47,603 nt of DNA from Alphaproteobacteria bacterium (GCA_030147745.1 JASBUS010000016.1:1-47603), one strand, 5' to 3'. Counted from the first letter of the stretch, positions 17,376 to 24,776 are shown. The notes: generated from the letters alone by a model not told the origin. Numbers and translations: made by a program.

Positions 17376-17692
17376 ATTTCTTCCTTTTTGCATTTGTAAA
17401 AATATGCTAATATTTAAACATTACTTATATGAATGATTCGAGTAAAGGATCTTTACCTTGTTAACCAAAGCTTAATCTTTGTTGTGTTAATGTAAAGTAA
17501 TATATAAGTATGTTATGATTTAACCGCTGAATGGATGGATGGATTCCTGAATTACAGCAAATAAATAATAGGGCTTTTTAAAAAAGAAGTTTTGTGGTAG
17601 TCTTATTGGTATGTTGCCAATTTCCCCCGGCAAATTCTAAATAAAATTGTCCCTTATTATATCCCTAAAGACCATAAACCAAGGAGTGAGAT
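17376..17692. other. 317-bp divergent intergenic region, TPR-sulfotransferase versus pilin
   Basis: No gene seen. It is A/T-rich and holds promoters in both directions. It contains a CtrA-like site at 17461-17475 and an inverted repeat TTGCC-N10-GGCAA near 17614-17633. The latter lies within a plausible sigma-70 promoter for the pilin gene (TTGCCA, then TAAATA 18 bp later). The pilin has a strong ribosome site, AAGGAGTGAG. Confidence 0.5.
17461..17475. promoter_or_regulatory. CtrA-like box TTAA-N7-TTAA
   Basis: TTAACCAAAGCTTAA has two TTAA half-sites at the exact 7-bp spacing of the alphaproteobacterial cell-cycle regulator CtrA. It lies about 86 bp upstream of the TPR-sulfotransferase start and 218 bp upstream of the pilin start. 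In A/T-rich DNA such a match can arise by chance. Confidence 0.35.
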
Positions 17693-18268
17693 ATGGATAT
17701 TAAGAAACTCGACATGAAAAAATCGCTGATCGCGGGTACCGGATTAGCAGTAATGAGTGGTTTTGTGCCACAAATATCGTCTGAAGCTGTTGCAGGCACA
17801 GCGAACGTTGCGGTGTCTGTTGACATCGTGACAGCTATTACGCTTGCCAACACAACGGCGTTGGACTTCGGTCGTATCGCGATTACAAGCGGTGGCCCAA
17901 TTTCAGGCGCGCATGTTCGTAATGCGGACAACACTGTAACGAACGCAGTCAACACTTCTGTTGTTGTTGCTGGTTCACCAGGTAGCTTTGACATCACTGG
18001 TGGCGGTAACGCGGCAAACGTAACTGTATCTTTGGGTGCAGCTGTGGCTTACAACGCGGGTAACATTACTATTGACCGTTTGACATTCGGTGGTCCGGCA
18101 ATCGTAGCGGACACAACAGTTGCTGCTGGTGGTAGTGGCACAATGTCATTTGCTGGTGGTGGTGCGACAGACGTTCAAGTCGGTGGCCGTATTACATTCT
18201 CTGGTACGCCAGCAGTTGGCTCATATAACGGTAGCTCGATCCTTGTAACGATCACAGATATTCCGTAA
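17693..18268 (+). CDS. DUF4402 pilin-like secreted protein (probable major subunit)
   Basis: Secreted beta-sandwich protein of 191 residues. The signal peptide covers about residues 1-34 (KKSLIAGTGLAVMSGFVPQI, then a cut after AVAG or nearby). The mature part follows the DUF4402 pattern: LDFGRIAI near the start, a Gly/Ala/Val-rich body, then VGGRITFSGTPAVGSYNGSS and a final VTITDIP. DUF4402 proteins commonly occur with PapD-like chaperones and ushers, as here. It is Cys-free and low in charge. It has a strong ribosome site and is followed at once by a strong terminator, so it is probably made in excess over the genes behind it, as expected for a structural subunit. Confidence 0.8.
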   Translation: MDIKKLDMKKSLIAGTGLAVMSGFVPQISSEAVAGTANVAVSVDIVTAITLANTTALDFGRIAITSGGPISGAHVRNADNTVTNAVNTSVVVAGSPGSFDITGGGNAANVTVSLGAAVAYNAGNITIDRLTFGGPAIVADTTVAAGGSGTMSFAGGGATDVQVGGRITFSGTPAVGSYNGSSILVTITDIP

Positions 18269-18292
18269 ACATATATGTAACAGATTTTAAAG

Positions 18293-18320
18293 AAAACCCA
18301 CTGTTGCAGTGGGTTTTTTT
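18293..18320 (+). terminator. Strong terminator after the first pilin gene
   Basis: Perfect 11-bp stem AAAACCCACTG/CAGTGGGTTTT with a 3-nt loop, followed by a T-run. It lies 25 bp past the pilin stop and before the second DUF4402 gene, so downstream expression probably depends on partial read-through or a new promoter. Confidence 0.85.
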
Positions 18321-18388
18321 ATTTTGCGGCTTTGCCTATGTTGTTGTCCTGTGTATAGTGGGGTATATCTTTAATATTGTGGGTCCAT

Positions 18389-18901
18389 ATGGCGTTATTT
18401 GATAAAAAAATTATGGTCTATGTTTCGGCGATAGCTGTTATTGCGGCGCCGCGGTTCACGGCTATGGCTGCACCAACGGTGAATTGTACGCGTAATATAT
18501 CATTTGGGCGTATTATTCCGCTTTGTAATGGTTCAATTACTGTGCGCGGAACATCGGCGAGTAATACGATAAATAATGGTTGCCATAGTTTGGTTGTTGG
18601 TGCGATTCAGCCAGCGATTTGTAGTGTGCAAACGACTTTAGGTGTAGCAACGCAGGATGTGCGCGTGACTTTTACATCGCCGCAGCGCCAATTTGCGGGG
18701 AGCGGTGGTGGTCAGGTTACGCTGGATAATTATCGCATTCAAACTGCATCTGGATCGGCGGTTAACTCTTATACTTTTTCTGCTGCGCTGCTTGACCCTA
18801 AGCATACGTTTAAGGTTGGGGGGCGTTTGCGTTTTGGATCCAATGAGGCGAGTGGGAGTTATTCGAGTAATATCTCGATTGTTGTGACGTCAATACCATA
18901 A
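18389..18901 (+). CDS. Second DUF4402-like protein, cysteine-containing (possible minor subunit)
   Basis: Secreted protein of about 170 residues. I start it at the ATG at 18389 (GGGT ribosome site); an in-frame TTG lies 12 bp upstream. The signal peptide covers about 1-28 (MVYVSAIAVIAAPRFTAMAA). The mature protein keeps the DUF4402 ends: ISFGRIIPLCNGSITV near the start and KVGGRLRFGSNEASGSYSSN with VTSIP at the end. Unlike its neighbour it has four cysteines in the first half of the mature protein, likely forming disulfides in the periplasm. It is 22 bp upstream of the chaperone. A minor or tip subunit is plausible by analogy with other chaperone-usher loci; this is inference. Confidence 0.75.
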   Translation: MALFDKKIMVYVSAIAVIAAPRFTAMAAPTVNCTRNISFGRIIPLCNGSITVRGTSASNTINNGCHSLVVGAIQPAICSVQTTLGVATQDVRVTFTSPQRQFAGSGGGQVTLDNYRIQTASGSAVNSYTFSAALLDPKHTFKVGGRLRFGSNEASGSYSSNISIVVTSIP

Positions 18902-18923
18902 ATTTATATAAAAGGGGTACTCT

Positions 18924-19754
18924 ATGTCTAAAATATGTAATTGGTTTGCGCTATTTATTTTTGTTGGATCTGTTCTGTTGGCTGCGCCCGCGCAAGCGAT
19001 GAAGATTACGCCGCCGCGCCTTGTGATCGAGCCAAATCAAAAGGTTGCGCATGTGTATGTTAAAAATGATAAGGCTCGTACGGTCACATATCGTTTCCGT
19101 TGGAAGGGTGTGGCGATGACTAAAGATGGCCAAATTGTGAATTTGGATCAGCAAGATGCATCTTTGGTGCCGGGCTACCGTGCGGCGGAACCTTATTTGC
19201 GTTATTCACCGCGCCGTGTAACACTGAAGCCAGGTGATACGCAGCGTCTGACTTTTTTGGTGCGTCGTGCGCCTGATATGGTGGATGGAGAATATCGCAG
19301 TCACTTCGTGATTGAGACGGAACCGGATGCTGATTCTGATAATGAGCAGTTCGAGAGTGGTGAGAATACGTCTGTCGGGGTGGATTTTTTGTTGTCGCGT
19401 GCTTTTCCTATATATTTGTTGAATGGTAATGTTGATGCAAATATTCAAATTTCATCCGCGCGGTATATGCGTCACCCCCAGTCTCAAGATGTCTTCATTG
19501 TAAAAGCTGATATTGTCAAACAGGGTAATCGTAGTGCGATTGGTGTGTTGGATGTTTTGTGTGGAGACGTGTCTGTTGCGAAGTCGCCGAAAGTATTTTC
19601 TGTATATGCGGAAGCCGATCGCCGTACCGAGGAGGTTGTTGTAGATGGGCAGGCGGTTGCTGGTTGCAAGTCTGGCTTGAAAGCTGTGGCAACGGGCAAC
19701 GGTAGTGATTTTAAGGGTGGTCAGGTATTGGCGACAGCGCCTGTTGCGCGATAA
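18924..19754 (+). CDS. PapD-like pilus assembly chaperone
   Basis: Periplasmic chaperone that completes the fold of pilin subunits and delivers them to the usher. It has 276 residues with a clear signal peptide (SKICNWFALFIFVGSVLLAA, then APAQA). The N-terminal Ig-like domain starts MKITPPRLVIEPNQKVAHVY. It contains RYSPRRVTLKPGDTQRLTFL and then APDMVDGEYRSHF, the region expected to hold the G1 strand and the basic residues that anchor the subunit C-terminus. The C-terminal Ig-like domain (about 165-270) is less conserved. It has a good ribosome site (AAAGGGG). It is followed by a terminator before the usher gene. Confidence 0.88.
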   Translation: MSKICNWFALFIFVGSVLLAAPAQAMKITPPRLVIEPNQKVAHVYVKNDKARTVTYRFRWKGVAMTKDGQIVNLDQQDASLVPGYRAAEPYLRYSPRRVTLKPGDTQRLTFLVRRAPDMVDGEYRSHFVIETEPDADSDNEQFESGENTSVGVDFLLSRAFPIYLLNGNVDANIQISSARYMRHPQSQDVFIVKADIVKQGNRSAIGVLDVLCGDVSVAKSPKVFSVYAEADRRTEEVVVDGQAVAGCKSGLKAVATGNGSDFKGGQVLATAPVAR

Positions 19755-19780
19755 GTCATATAAAAAGTTTATATTTTATT

Positions 19781-19808
19781 AAGGCCGCATTTATGTGGCC
19801 TTTTTTTT
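19781..19808 (+). terminator. Intrinsic terminator between chaperone and usher genes
   Basis: Stem AAGGCCGCA/TGTGGCCTT (one G-T wobble) with a 4-nt loop, followed directly by a run of eight T. The usher gene starts 112 bp further on, so it needs its own promoter or read-through. Confidence 0.85.
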
Positions 19809-19920
19809 ATTGATCTGGGGATAAGTTGTGTAAAACACCAAAGTATATGTATTTAAGAAAGGGTATGCTGTTAAAATAGCGGTGGGTTATTCTGCTAATT
19901 CTGAGGCTCTATTCTGAGCG

Positions 19921-22900
19921 ATGATTCATAATGGCAATTTTTTAAAGCGGACGTTGTGCGCCTTGCTTGCGTGCGCCGTTTTTCTCGGGTGTTTTGTGCC
20001 CGCTTCTCGCGCGAATGATTTTGGCGCGGGTGAGGTTTATGATTTAATCCTTGAGGTTAGTCGTAACAGAAAATCGTTGTCCAATGCGCTTATCGGGGTG
20101 GAGAAAGACGGAAAGTACTTTCTTCCGTTGCTTGATATCGCGCGGATTGTGGATTTTGGTGCTGAGCCGGATTTCGCAAATGAAAAATTATCAGGGTTCT
20201 ATCTGAATGATAAGAACCAGTATGTTCTGAATATAAAGGAACTTACATATAGCGTTAACGGTGAGCTGAAGAGCTTTTCCGAAGGTGACGCTTTTATTTT
20301 AGAATATGAATATGGCATAAAAGAGTTTTATGCCACGCCTGAGCTCATCAATATGCTTTGGCCTTTGGAGCTTGTTGTTGATCCCTTGCTTCTGAAGTTA
20401 GAAATTCAGACTAAAAAGAAACTTCCATATGAACAGCGTAGAGTGCGTAGTGAATATCGCAGTAAATATCTAGATAATGATGATGTTACGCTTACGGTTG
20501 GTGATCTGCCGAAACTTAATAATAAGCCGAAAAAGTTTAGTCTGCCTGTCTTAGATATTAGTTCGAGCTTACAATATCAGAATAATGATCACTCACATTC
20601 GGAAAATATCAATATTGGTGGGCGTAATGATTTAGCCTATGGCGAAATAGATTATAACCTCCGTCTAGTTAATGGTACCGATGAAACACGTACTATTGAT
20701 GACTTGCGTGTGTTATATACCAAGCGTGCTTATGATGAGGGCGATTTACCACTTGATTTGGAATTATTCCAAGCCGGTGATATCAGTGTTCGTCCTGCTA
20801 AATTGGTTGATCCGTCAATTCGTGGGCGCGGAATACTTCTTTCGAATGCTGAGCGTAAAAAGAATATAGATTTTGATAATCTTGTGGTTGAGGGGCTGGC
20901 AGAACCTGGTTGGGAAGTTGAGTTATACCGAAATAATGAGTTGATCGCTTTCCAAATTGTAAGTGATACGGGCGAGTATCGTTTTGAGGATGTGCAATTA
21001 AATTATAATCAGACGATCATTAAAACTGTTCTTTATGGCCCGCAAGGACAGGTTGAGACACGAGAAGACTCATATAATATTTCTCAAGATATGTTGAAGC
21101 CAGGCACGTTTAACTATGAGCTTGGCTTGCTAGATTCTGATCGTGATCTTTTTGTTATTGATGAGGATCGCTATACGCAGCCTCGTGGCTTTGCAAAGAA
21201 CCTGAACTTAAATTATGGTATAAACTCTCATTTGACGGCCTTTGCAACATTAACGGATATGCCAACCAAAATTGGTGCGCAGCGTTATGGCTCTTTGGGT
21301 CTAAAATTCTCGCTATTAGATACCCTCGGATCTGTAGAAGCCTACCGTAGCCTTGAGGGTGGGAGTGCGATTGATTTTAATGCTGCGCGGCGTTTTTTGG
21401 GTACAAATTTAAATTTGCGGGCATCCTTCTTAAGTGATTTTGAGGGCGAGCATGTCGGTTATGGTGATGATGCCGATACGTTTAGCTTTGATGCGTCTAT
21501 TGGACGCTCATTTATTTTGCCGTTTGGTGGATTAGGGCTCAATGCAAAATATAGCTATGATCAAGAGAAATCTGGCAGATCTAATGGTTTGTTAGATCTT
21601 TCACAATCATTGTCTTTTAAAAAGCTGCGCTTCACACATGCAACTAAATCACGTTTTCGTCAGGGAAATTATGAATCTACGCAAGGGCGTTTTAATGCCA
21701 ATTATACCCTCAATACGAAAATGCGTTTGCGGAGTACTTTGAATTATGACTTTTATCCTGAAACGACATTACGCGATGCCTTGGTTGAATTGCGTTATAA
21801 AGATCGAGAAGGCTTCACAGCGGCGTTAAACCTGGATCGAGATTTTTTAAATGCTGGTAGCGGCATAGGTATTCAGCTTGGGCAAGACTTTGAACGGTTT
21901 AAAGGGAGTGTTGACCTTGATTGGGATAGTGTGGCAGGCGCACGGGCGGTGTTGCGTACTAAATTCTCTCTTGCGCCATTTGGACCGAATGGTAAATACA
22001 TTACAAGCTCTGACAGCCTGCCTAACCGCGCAGCATTAAACGGACGTATTTTTGTCGATAATAACTATGATGGTATATATAACGACGGCGATGAAGCATT
22101 GGAAGGCGCACGCGTTAAAATCGGACAGCGTAATAGCTCGGCGGTAGATGAAGATGGGTATGCTCGTTTTTCAGGTGGTGAAAGCACGGATTACGAGACA
22201 ATCTCACTTGATTTAAATGAAGTGGCAGAGCCTTATATGTTACCGGCTACAGATGAGTTCAAAACTCTTCTGCGAAGTGCAAACGTCTTGAACCTTGATT
22301 TCCCAGTTATTCGTACGGGGATTATTGAAGGGATCGTCACAGGTGAAAAAGGCGGCATCGCATCGATTAAAGTTCAATTATTAGATAAAGATAACAAGCT
22401 GCTTGACGAAACACGCGCGGCTTTTGACGGCTATTACAGTTTTGAATATGTCCGTCCAGGGGATTATACGGTCCGTATTGATCCTGAAATCACACAAGTT
22501 TCCATCCCACCGAGATCCGTCTCGGTGACTTCCGAAGAACTATTCCAGTTTGGGATAGACCTTCAAACTTTAGAGCAGACTGCGGAAGCAGCATGCGATA
22601 TATCCAACTCAGATGGCGGAATAACCCAAATTTGCCATGATGAGGATATGTCTATTGCTGGGGTGCAAAAGTCGGCTCTAGTCACTAATGGTGAGAACAC
22701 ATCCGGTGTTCAAGCCGTCTCTACTATCGGTAAGGATACATCCGGTATCCAAACCATTCCTTCCTACAAGGGCACATCCGGTGCCCGCGTTAGCCAAGTT
22801 CGGATCGGGGAGTATTCAGATAAACTTCGTGTTGTTCTGGATCTCTCCGCGCCGACGGCTATCCGCACGTGGGAACAATCTGACCGCAAGCAGGTCACAC

Positions 22901-23127
22901 TAGAAATTCAAGATGTTGATTGGCAGGCAATGCAAAACTGGATCAACAGCAAACCGCATATCATTAAAGACTTTAAAGTTGAAAAACTTGGCGCGAATGG
23001 CGTGTCACTGACGATTAATGCGGCACAAAAAATTATCATTGACCAAAAAATGATGCTGACGCCAAATGGCAAAGATTTCTATCGTTTCTATATCGATTTC
23101 AAAAAATGTGACACAGGCTGCTACTAA
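19921..23127 (+). CDS. Usher-like outer-membrane protein with SdrD-B-like, carboxypeptidase-regulatory-like and AMIN-like C-terminal domains
   Basis: Probable outer-membrane usher for the DUF4402 pilus, 1068 residues and longer than ordinary ushers (about 800). A signal peptide (about 1-31) precedes an N-terminal periplasmic region. Then comes a long beta-barrel-like part (about 190-690) with usher-type phrases: FQAGDISVRPAK, SIRGRGILLSN, VEGLAEPGWEVELYRNNELI and VLYGPQGQVETRED. Residues about 700-760 resemble an SdrD B-type domain (NGRIFVDNNYDGIYNDGDEA). About 800-870 is a carboxypeptidase-regulatory-like domain (DGYYSFEYVRPGDYTVRIDP). About 920-950 carries three TSG repeats. About 955-1065 resembles an AMIN domain (VSQVRIGEYSDKLRVVLDLS), a fold known from AmiC and PilQ that binds peptidoglycan. 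The ribosome site is weak. The usher call rests on both sequence and the adjacent chaperone and pilins. Confidence 0.75.
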   Translation: MIHNGNFLKRTLCALLACAVFLGCFVPASRANDFGAGEVYDLILEVSRNRKSLSNALIGVEKDGKYFLPLLDIARIVDFGAEPDFANEKLSGFYLNDKNQYVLNIKELTYSVNGELKSFSEGDAFILEYEYGIKEFYATPELINMLWPLELVVDPLLLKLEIQTKKKLPYEQRRVRSEYRSKYLDNDDVTLTVGDLPKLNNKPKKFSLPVLDISSSLQYQNNDHSHSENINIGGRNDLAYGEIDYNLRLVNGTDETRTIDDLRVLYTKRAYDEGDLPLDLELFQAGDISVRPAKLVDPSIRGRGILLSNAERKKNIDFDNLVVEGLAEPGWEVELYRNNELIAFQIVSDTGEYRFEDVQLNYNQTIIKTVLYGPQGQVETREDSYNISQDMLKPGTFNYELGLLDSDRDLFVIDEDRYTQPRGFAKNLNLNYGINSHLTAFATLTDMPTKIGAQRYGSLGLKFSLLDTLGSVEAYRSLEGGSAIDFNAARRFLGTNLNLRASFLSDFEGEHVGYGDDADTFSFDASIGRSFILPFGGLGLNAKYSYDQEKSGRSNGLLDLSQSLSFKKLRFTHATKSRFRQGNYESTQGRFNANYTLNTKMRLRSTLNYDFYPETTLRDALVELRYKDREGFTAALNLDRDFLNAGSGIGIQLGQDFERFKGSVDLDWDSVAGARAVLRTKFSLAPFGPNGKYITSSDSLPNRAALNGRIFVDNNYDGIYNDGDEALEGARVKIGQRNSSAVDEDGYARFSGGESTDYETISLDLNEVAEPYMLPATDEFKTLLRSANVLNLDFPVIRTGIIEGIVTGEKGGIASIKVQLLDKDNKLLDETRAAFDGYYSFEYVRPGDYTVRIDPEITQVSIPPRSVSVTSEELFQFGIDLQTLEQTAEAACDISNSDGGITQICHDEDMSIAGVQKSALVTNGENTSGVQAVSTIGKDTSGIQTIPSYKGTSGARVSQVRIGEYSDKLRVVLDLSAPTAIRTWEQSDRKQVTLEIQDVDWQAMQNWINSKPHIIKDFKVEKLGANGVSLTINAAQKIIIDQKMMLTPNGKDFYRFYIDFKKCDTGCY
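22699..22782 (+). repeat. Three short direct repeats (ACATCCGGT) in the usher linker
   Basis: ACATCCGGT occurs at 22699, 22738 and 22774, with periods of 39 and 36 bp. It encodes TSG-x-Q-like units in the linker ahead of the AMIN-like domain. This suggests slippage or duplication that lengthened a flexible spacer. Confidence 0.7.
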
Positions 23128-23194
23128 GCTTGTCGTCCTCGTTGCACACGGCTGTGTGATTGCTTTTCCTCTATCTCGTTGTAAGTAAATGCTA

Positions 23195-23208
23195 TTGACT
23201 AAAGTCAA
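23195..23208. promoter_or_regulatory. Short palindrome upstream of the 23272 gene
   Basis: TTGACT-AA-AGTCAA, a perfect 6-bp inverted repeat 64 bp before the start of the small unknown gene. Its left arm resembles a -35 box, so a repressor site over a promoter is possible, but no good -10 element follows at 16-18 bp. Confidence 0.3.
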
Positions 23209-23271
23209 CGCATGGCTACGCCTTTTGGGTAATAATCAAACCATGAGTACAAGATGCAGGGAGATGAAATC

Positions 23272-23616
23272 ATGCCAGAAGAAATGTCGATAGAAAATTT
23301 GCTAGAGCAATATATGCGTATTTGTTTAGGCGCGATCATTTATTACAAAAATTTGGCTGTATCTTCTGCATTTAACGCAGACCCATCCACGAATATGGTG
23401 GAATTAAATTTTGCGGCTTATATCCGCGATGGTGAGCATGCTTTGCGTTATTACGTCGATGTGCAACACGGTGGATTTTCGATTACAACAATCCCTGAAA
23501 AAATGCCTCGTAAAATTTGGCGCACAGATCGAAGAGATTTGGAGCATTTTGTTAATGCGCCAGTTGAATATATAAAAAATCCAGCAGCATTTAATTTATC
23601 TGTTTTAAGTCTTTGA
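23272..23616 (+). CDS. Hypothetical small protein
   Basis: I do not recognise a family. I start it at the ATG at 23272 because AGGGAGA lies just upstream; the in-frame ATG at 23254 precedes that site. It has 114 residues, no signal peptide and no convincing membrane segment. An N-terminal helical stretch (IENLLEQYMRICLGAIIYYK) leads to an alternating beta-like region (VELNFAAYIRDGEHALRYYV) and a basic segment, MPRKIWRTDRRDL. It is monocistronic between the usher gene and a terminator. A function cannot be assigned; codon use looks like that of its neighbours. Confidence 0.65.
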   Translation: MPEEMSIENLLEQYMRICLGAIIYYKNLAVSSAFNADPSTNMVELNFAAYIRDGEHALRYYVDVQHGGFSITTIPEKMPRKIWRTDRRDLEHFVNAPVEYIKNPAAFNLSVLSL

Positions 23617-23662
23617 ACAGTTCTGAATACCGAATAACTACCCCCCCCTTAATATATAACTT

Positions 23663-23691
23663 GGCCCTTTTCCCCGAAAGGGTCATTTTTT
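23663..23691 (+). terminator. Intrinsic terminator after the small unknown gene
   Basis: Stem GGCCCTTT/AAAGGGTC (one G-T wobble) with a 6-nt loop, then a T-run. It lies 47 bp past the stop codon of the 23272 gene and just before the promoter of the TrpR-like gene. Confidence 0.8.
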
Positions 23692-23693
23692 AT

Positions 23694-23723
23694 TTGCAAT
23701 TTATTGTATTACTGTGTTAATAC
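23694..23723 (+). promoter_or_regulatory. Sigma-70-like promoter of the TrpR-like/HisG-like operon
   Basis: TTGCAA at 23694-23699 and TTAATA (17-bp spacer) or TAATAC (18-bp spacer) at 23717-23723. Transcription would begin about 25 bp upstream of the 23755 start codon. Confidence 0.6.
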
Positions 23724-23724
23724 A
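23705..23724. promoter_or_regulatory. Operator-like palindrome over the promoter
   Basis: Perfect inverted repeat TGTATTA-N6-TAATACA covering the spacer and -10 of the promoter, directly ahead of a TrpR-like repressor gene. Its size and placement fit an autoregulatory repressor site. Confidence 0.6.
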
Positions 23725-23754
23725 TTGACACAACAGAGGCACACGGAAAAAACC

Positions 23755-24024
23755 ATGAACTTATATGAAGCAATTTTGGCGTTGGAGAGTGAAGAAGAAT
23801 GTGCGGCATTCTTTGGGGATTTATGTACGCCGGCGGAGCTGACCGCTATGCGGGAGCGTTGGGTGATTGCCAATATGCTTTATGAAGGGCAGGCGTCATA
23901 CCGTGATATTAGTGCAAAGACGGGGGCGAGTACGACAACGATTGGGCGGGTTGCGCGTTTCTTGCAGCAGGAAAATAACAAAGGTTATTTACGCATTATT
24001 GAACGATTAAAGTCAAAAGCATAA
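23755..24024 (+). CDS. YerC/TrpR-like transcriptional repressor
   Basis: Small DNA-binding protein of 89 residues in the TrpR superfamily (YerC/YecD type). I start it at the ATG at 23755, after ACACGGAAAA. The core reads FFGDLCTPAELTAMRERWVI, then the helix-turn-helix segment QASYRDISAKTGASTTTIGR followed by VARFL. This matches the TrpR-like pattern in which GAS-T-TI-RV forms the recognition helix. TrpR-like YerC proteins have been proposed as histidine-pathway regulators in Gram-positives. Here the next gene is HisG-like, 10 bp downstream, which supports a link to histidine or to a related ligand. The palindrome in its own promoter suggests autoregulation. Confidence 0.85.
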   Translation: MNLYEAILALESEEECAAFFGDLCTPAELTAMRERWVIANMLYEGQASYRDISAKTGASTTTIGRVARFLQQENNKGYLRIIERLKSKA

Positions 24025-24034
24025 GGGGTGTATT

Positions 24035-24775
24035 ATGCAGGATTTAACAGTCATTTTACCAAAGCAAACACGATTAAAAGACGCTTTTGCGCCGATTATG
24101 GCGCAGGCGAATATCCAATTCATTCGTGAGAAACCACGTCATGCTTATGGGGTTTGTGTTGATGGGCGCGGTGAAATGGCGGTGATGTCGGCGGCAGAGC
24201 GTAAACCTGATGATGCGCTGCGTAAATTAAAAGACGGCAAAGCTGATTTGGCGGTGATGGGCGCGGATAAATTTATTGAAGCAAAATCAAAAGCGCAATT
24301 TGAGGGACGAAGCTTCCCATTATCTGCGGTCGCGGCGTTTAACTGTGCGGCGTGCCGTATGTTCGTTGCGGCTAAGCCTGAGCAAGACATTCAAAAAGCG
24401 AAGGATCTTGACGGGATGACGATTGCGACATCCTTCCCATATAGCCTGCGTGCATGGCTTGCAGCGGAAGGCGTTTCAAATGTTGAGATCGTTGAATGTG
24501 ATGGAGATACAGAAGATGAAATTCGTGACGGCAGCGCCGATGCGATTTTTGAAATTGTCGATAGCGGCCGTTCATTGGTCGAAAATGGTTTGGAGACTAA
24601 AATATTGGCGTATAACATTGAAACGGTGATGGTGGCATCCTCGGCATTAATGTTATCCGCCAATGCCCAAGCCGCTTGCGCCTTGATTGACCGTTTAACA
24701 GGAAAAGACGCGGTGAAGAAAGCCGCGCCCGTTTTTACGCCAAAATCTAATGTAAACGAATTATGTTTCGCATAA
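24035..24775 (+). CDS. Divergent HisG-like protein (ATP phosphoribosyltransferase family, short form)
   Basis: 246 residues, similar in layout to short-form HisG, which transfers a phosphoribosyl group to ATP in the first step of histidine synthesis and normally works with HisZ. Recognisable parts are the N-terminal ILPKQTRLKDAF (HisG usually has PKGRL), DGKADLAVMGADKFIEA, CAACRMFVAA, IATSFPYSLRAWLAAEGVSN and SADAIFEIVDSGRSLVENGL. The last corresponds to the family signature around the PRPP site (usually DAIVD-x-x-x-TGTTL) with several substitutions. No hisZ or other his gene is adjacent. It may be the real HisG of this organism or a diverged paralogue acting with the TrpR-like repressor. It has a good ribosome site (AAGGGG) and is followed by a terminator. 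Confidence 0.75.
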   Translation: MQDLTVILPKQTRLKDAFAPIMAQANIQFIREKPRHAYGVCVDGRGEMAVMSAAERKPDDALRKLKDGKADLAVMGADKFIEAKSKAQFEGRSFPLSAVAAFNCAACRMFVAAKPEQDIQKAKDLDGMTIATSFPYSLRAWLAAEGVSNVEIVECDGDTEDEIRDGSADAIFEIVDSGRSLVENGLETKILAYNIETVMVASSALMLSANAQAACALIDRLTGKDAVKKAAPVFTPKSNVNELCFA

Positions 24776-24776
24776 A

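Noticed and set aside
23641-23648. Run of eight C, possible phase-variation tract
   Set aside because: It lies between a stop codon and a terminator, not in a coding region or between promoter elements.
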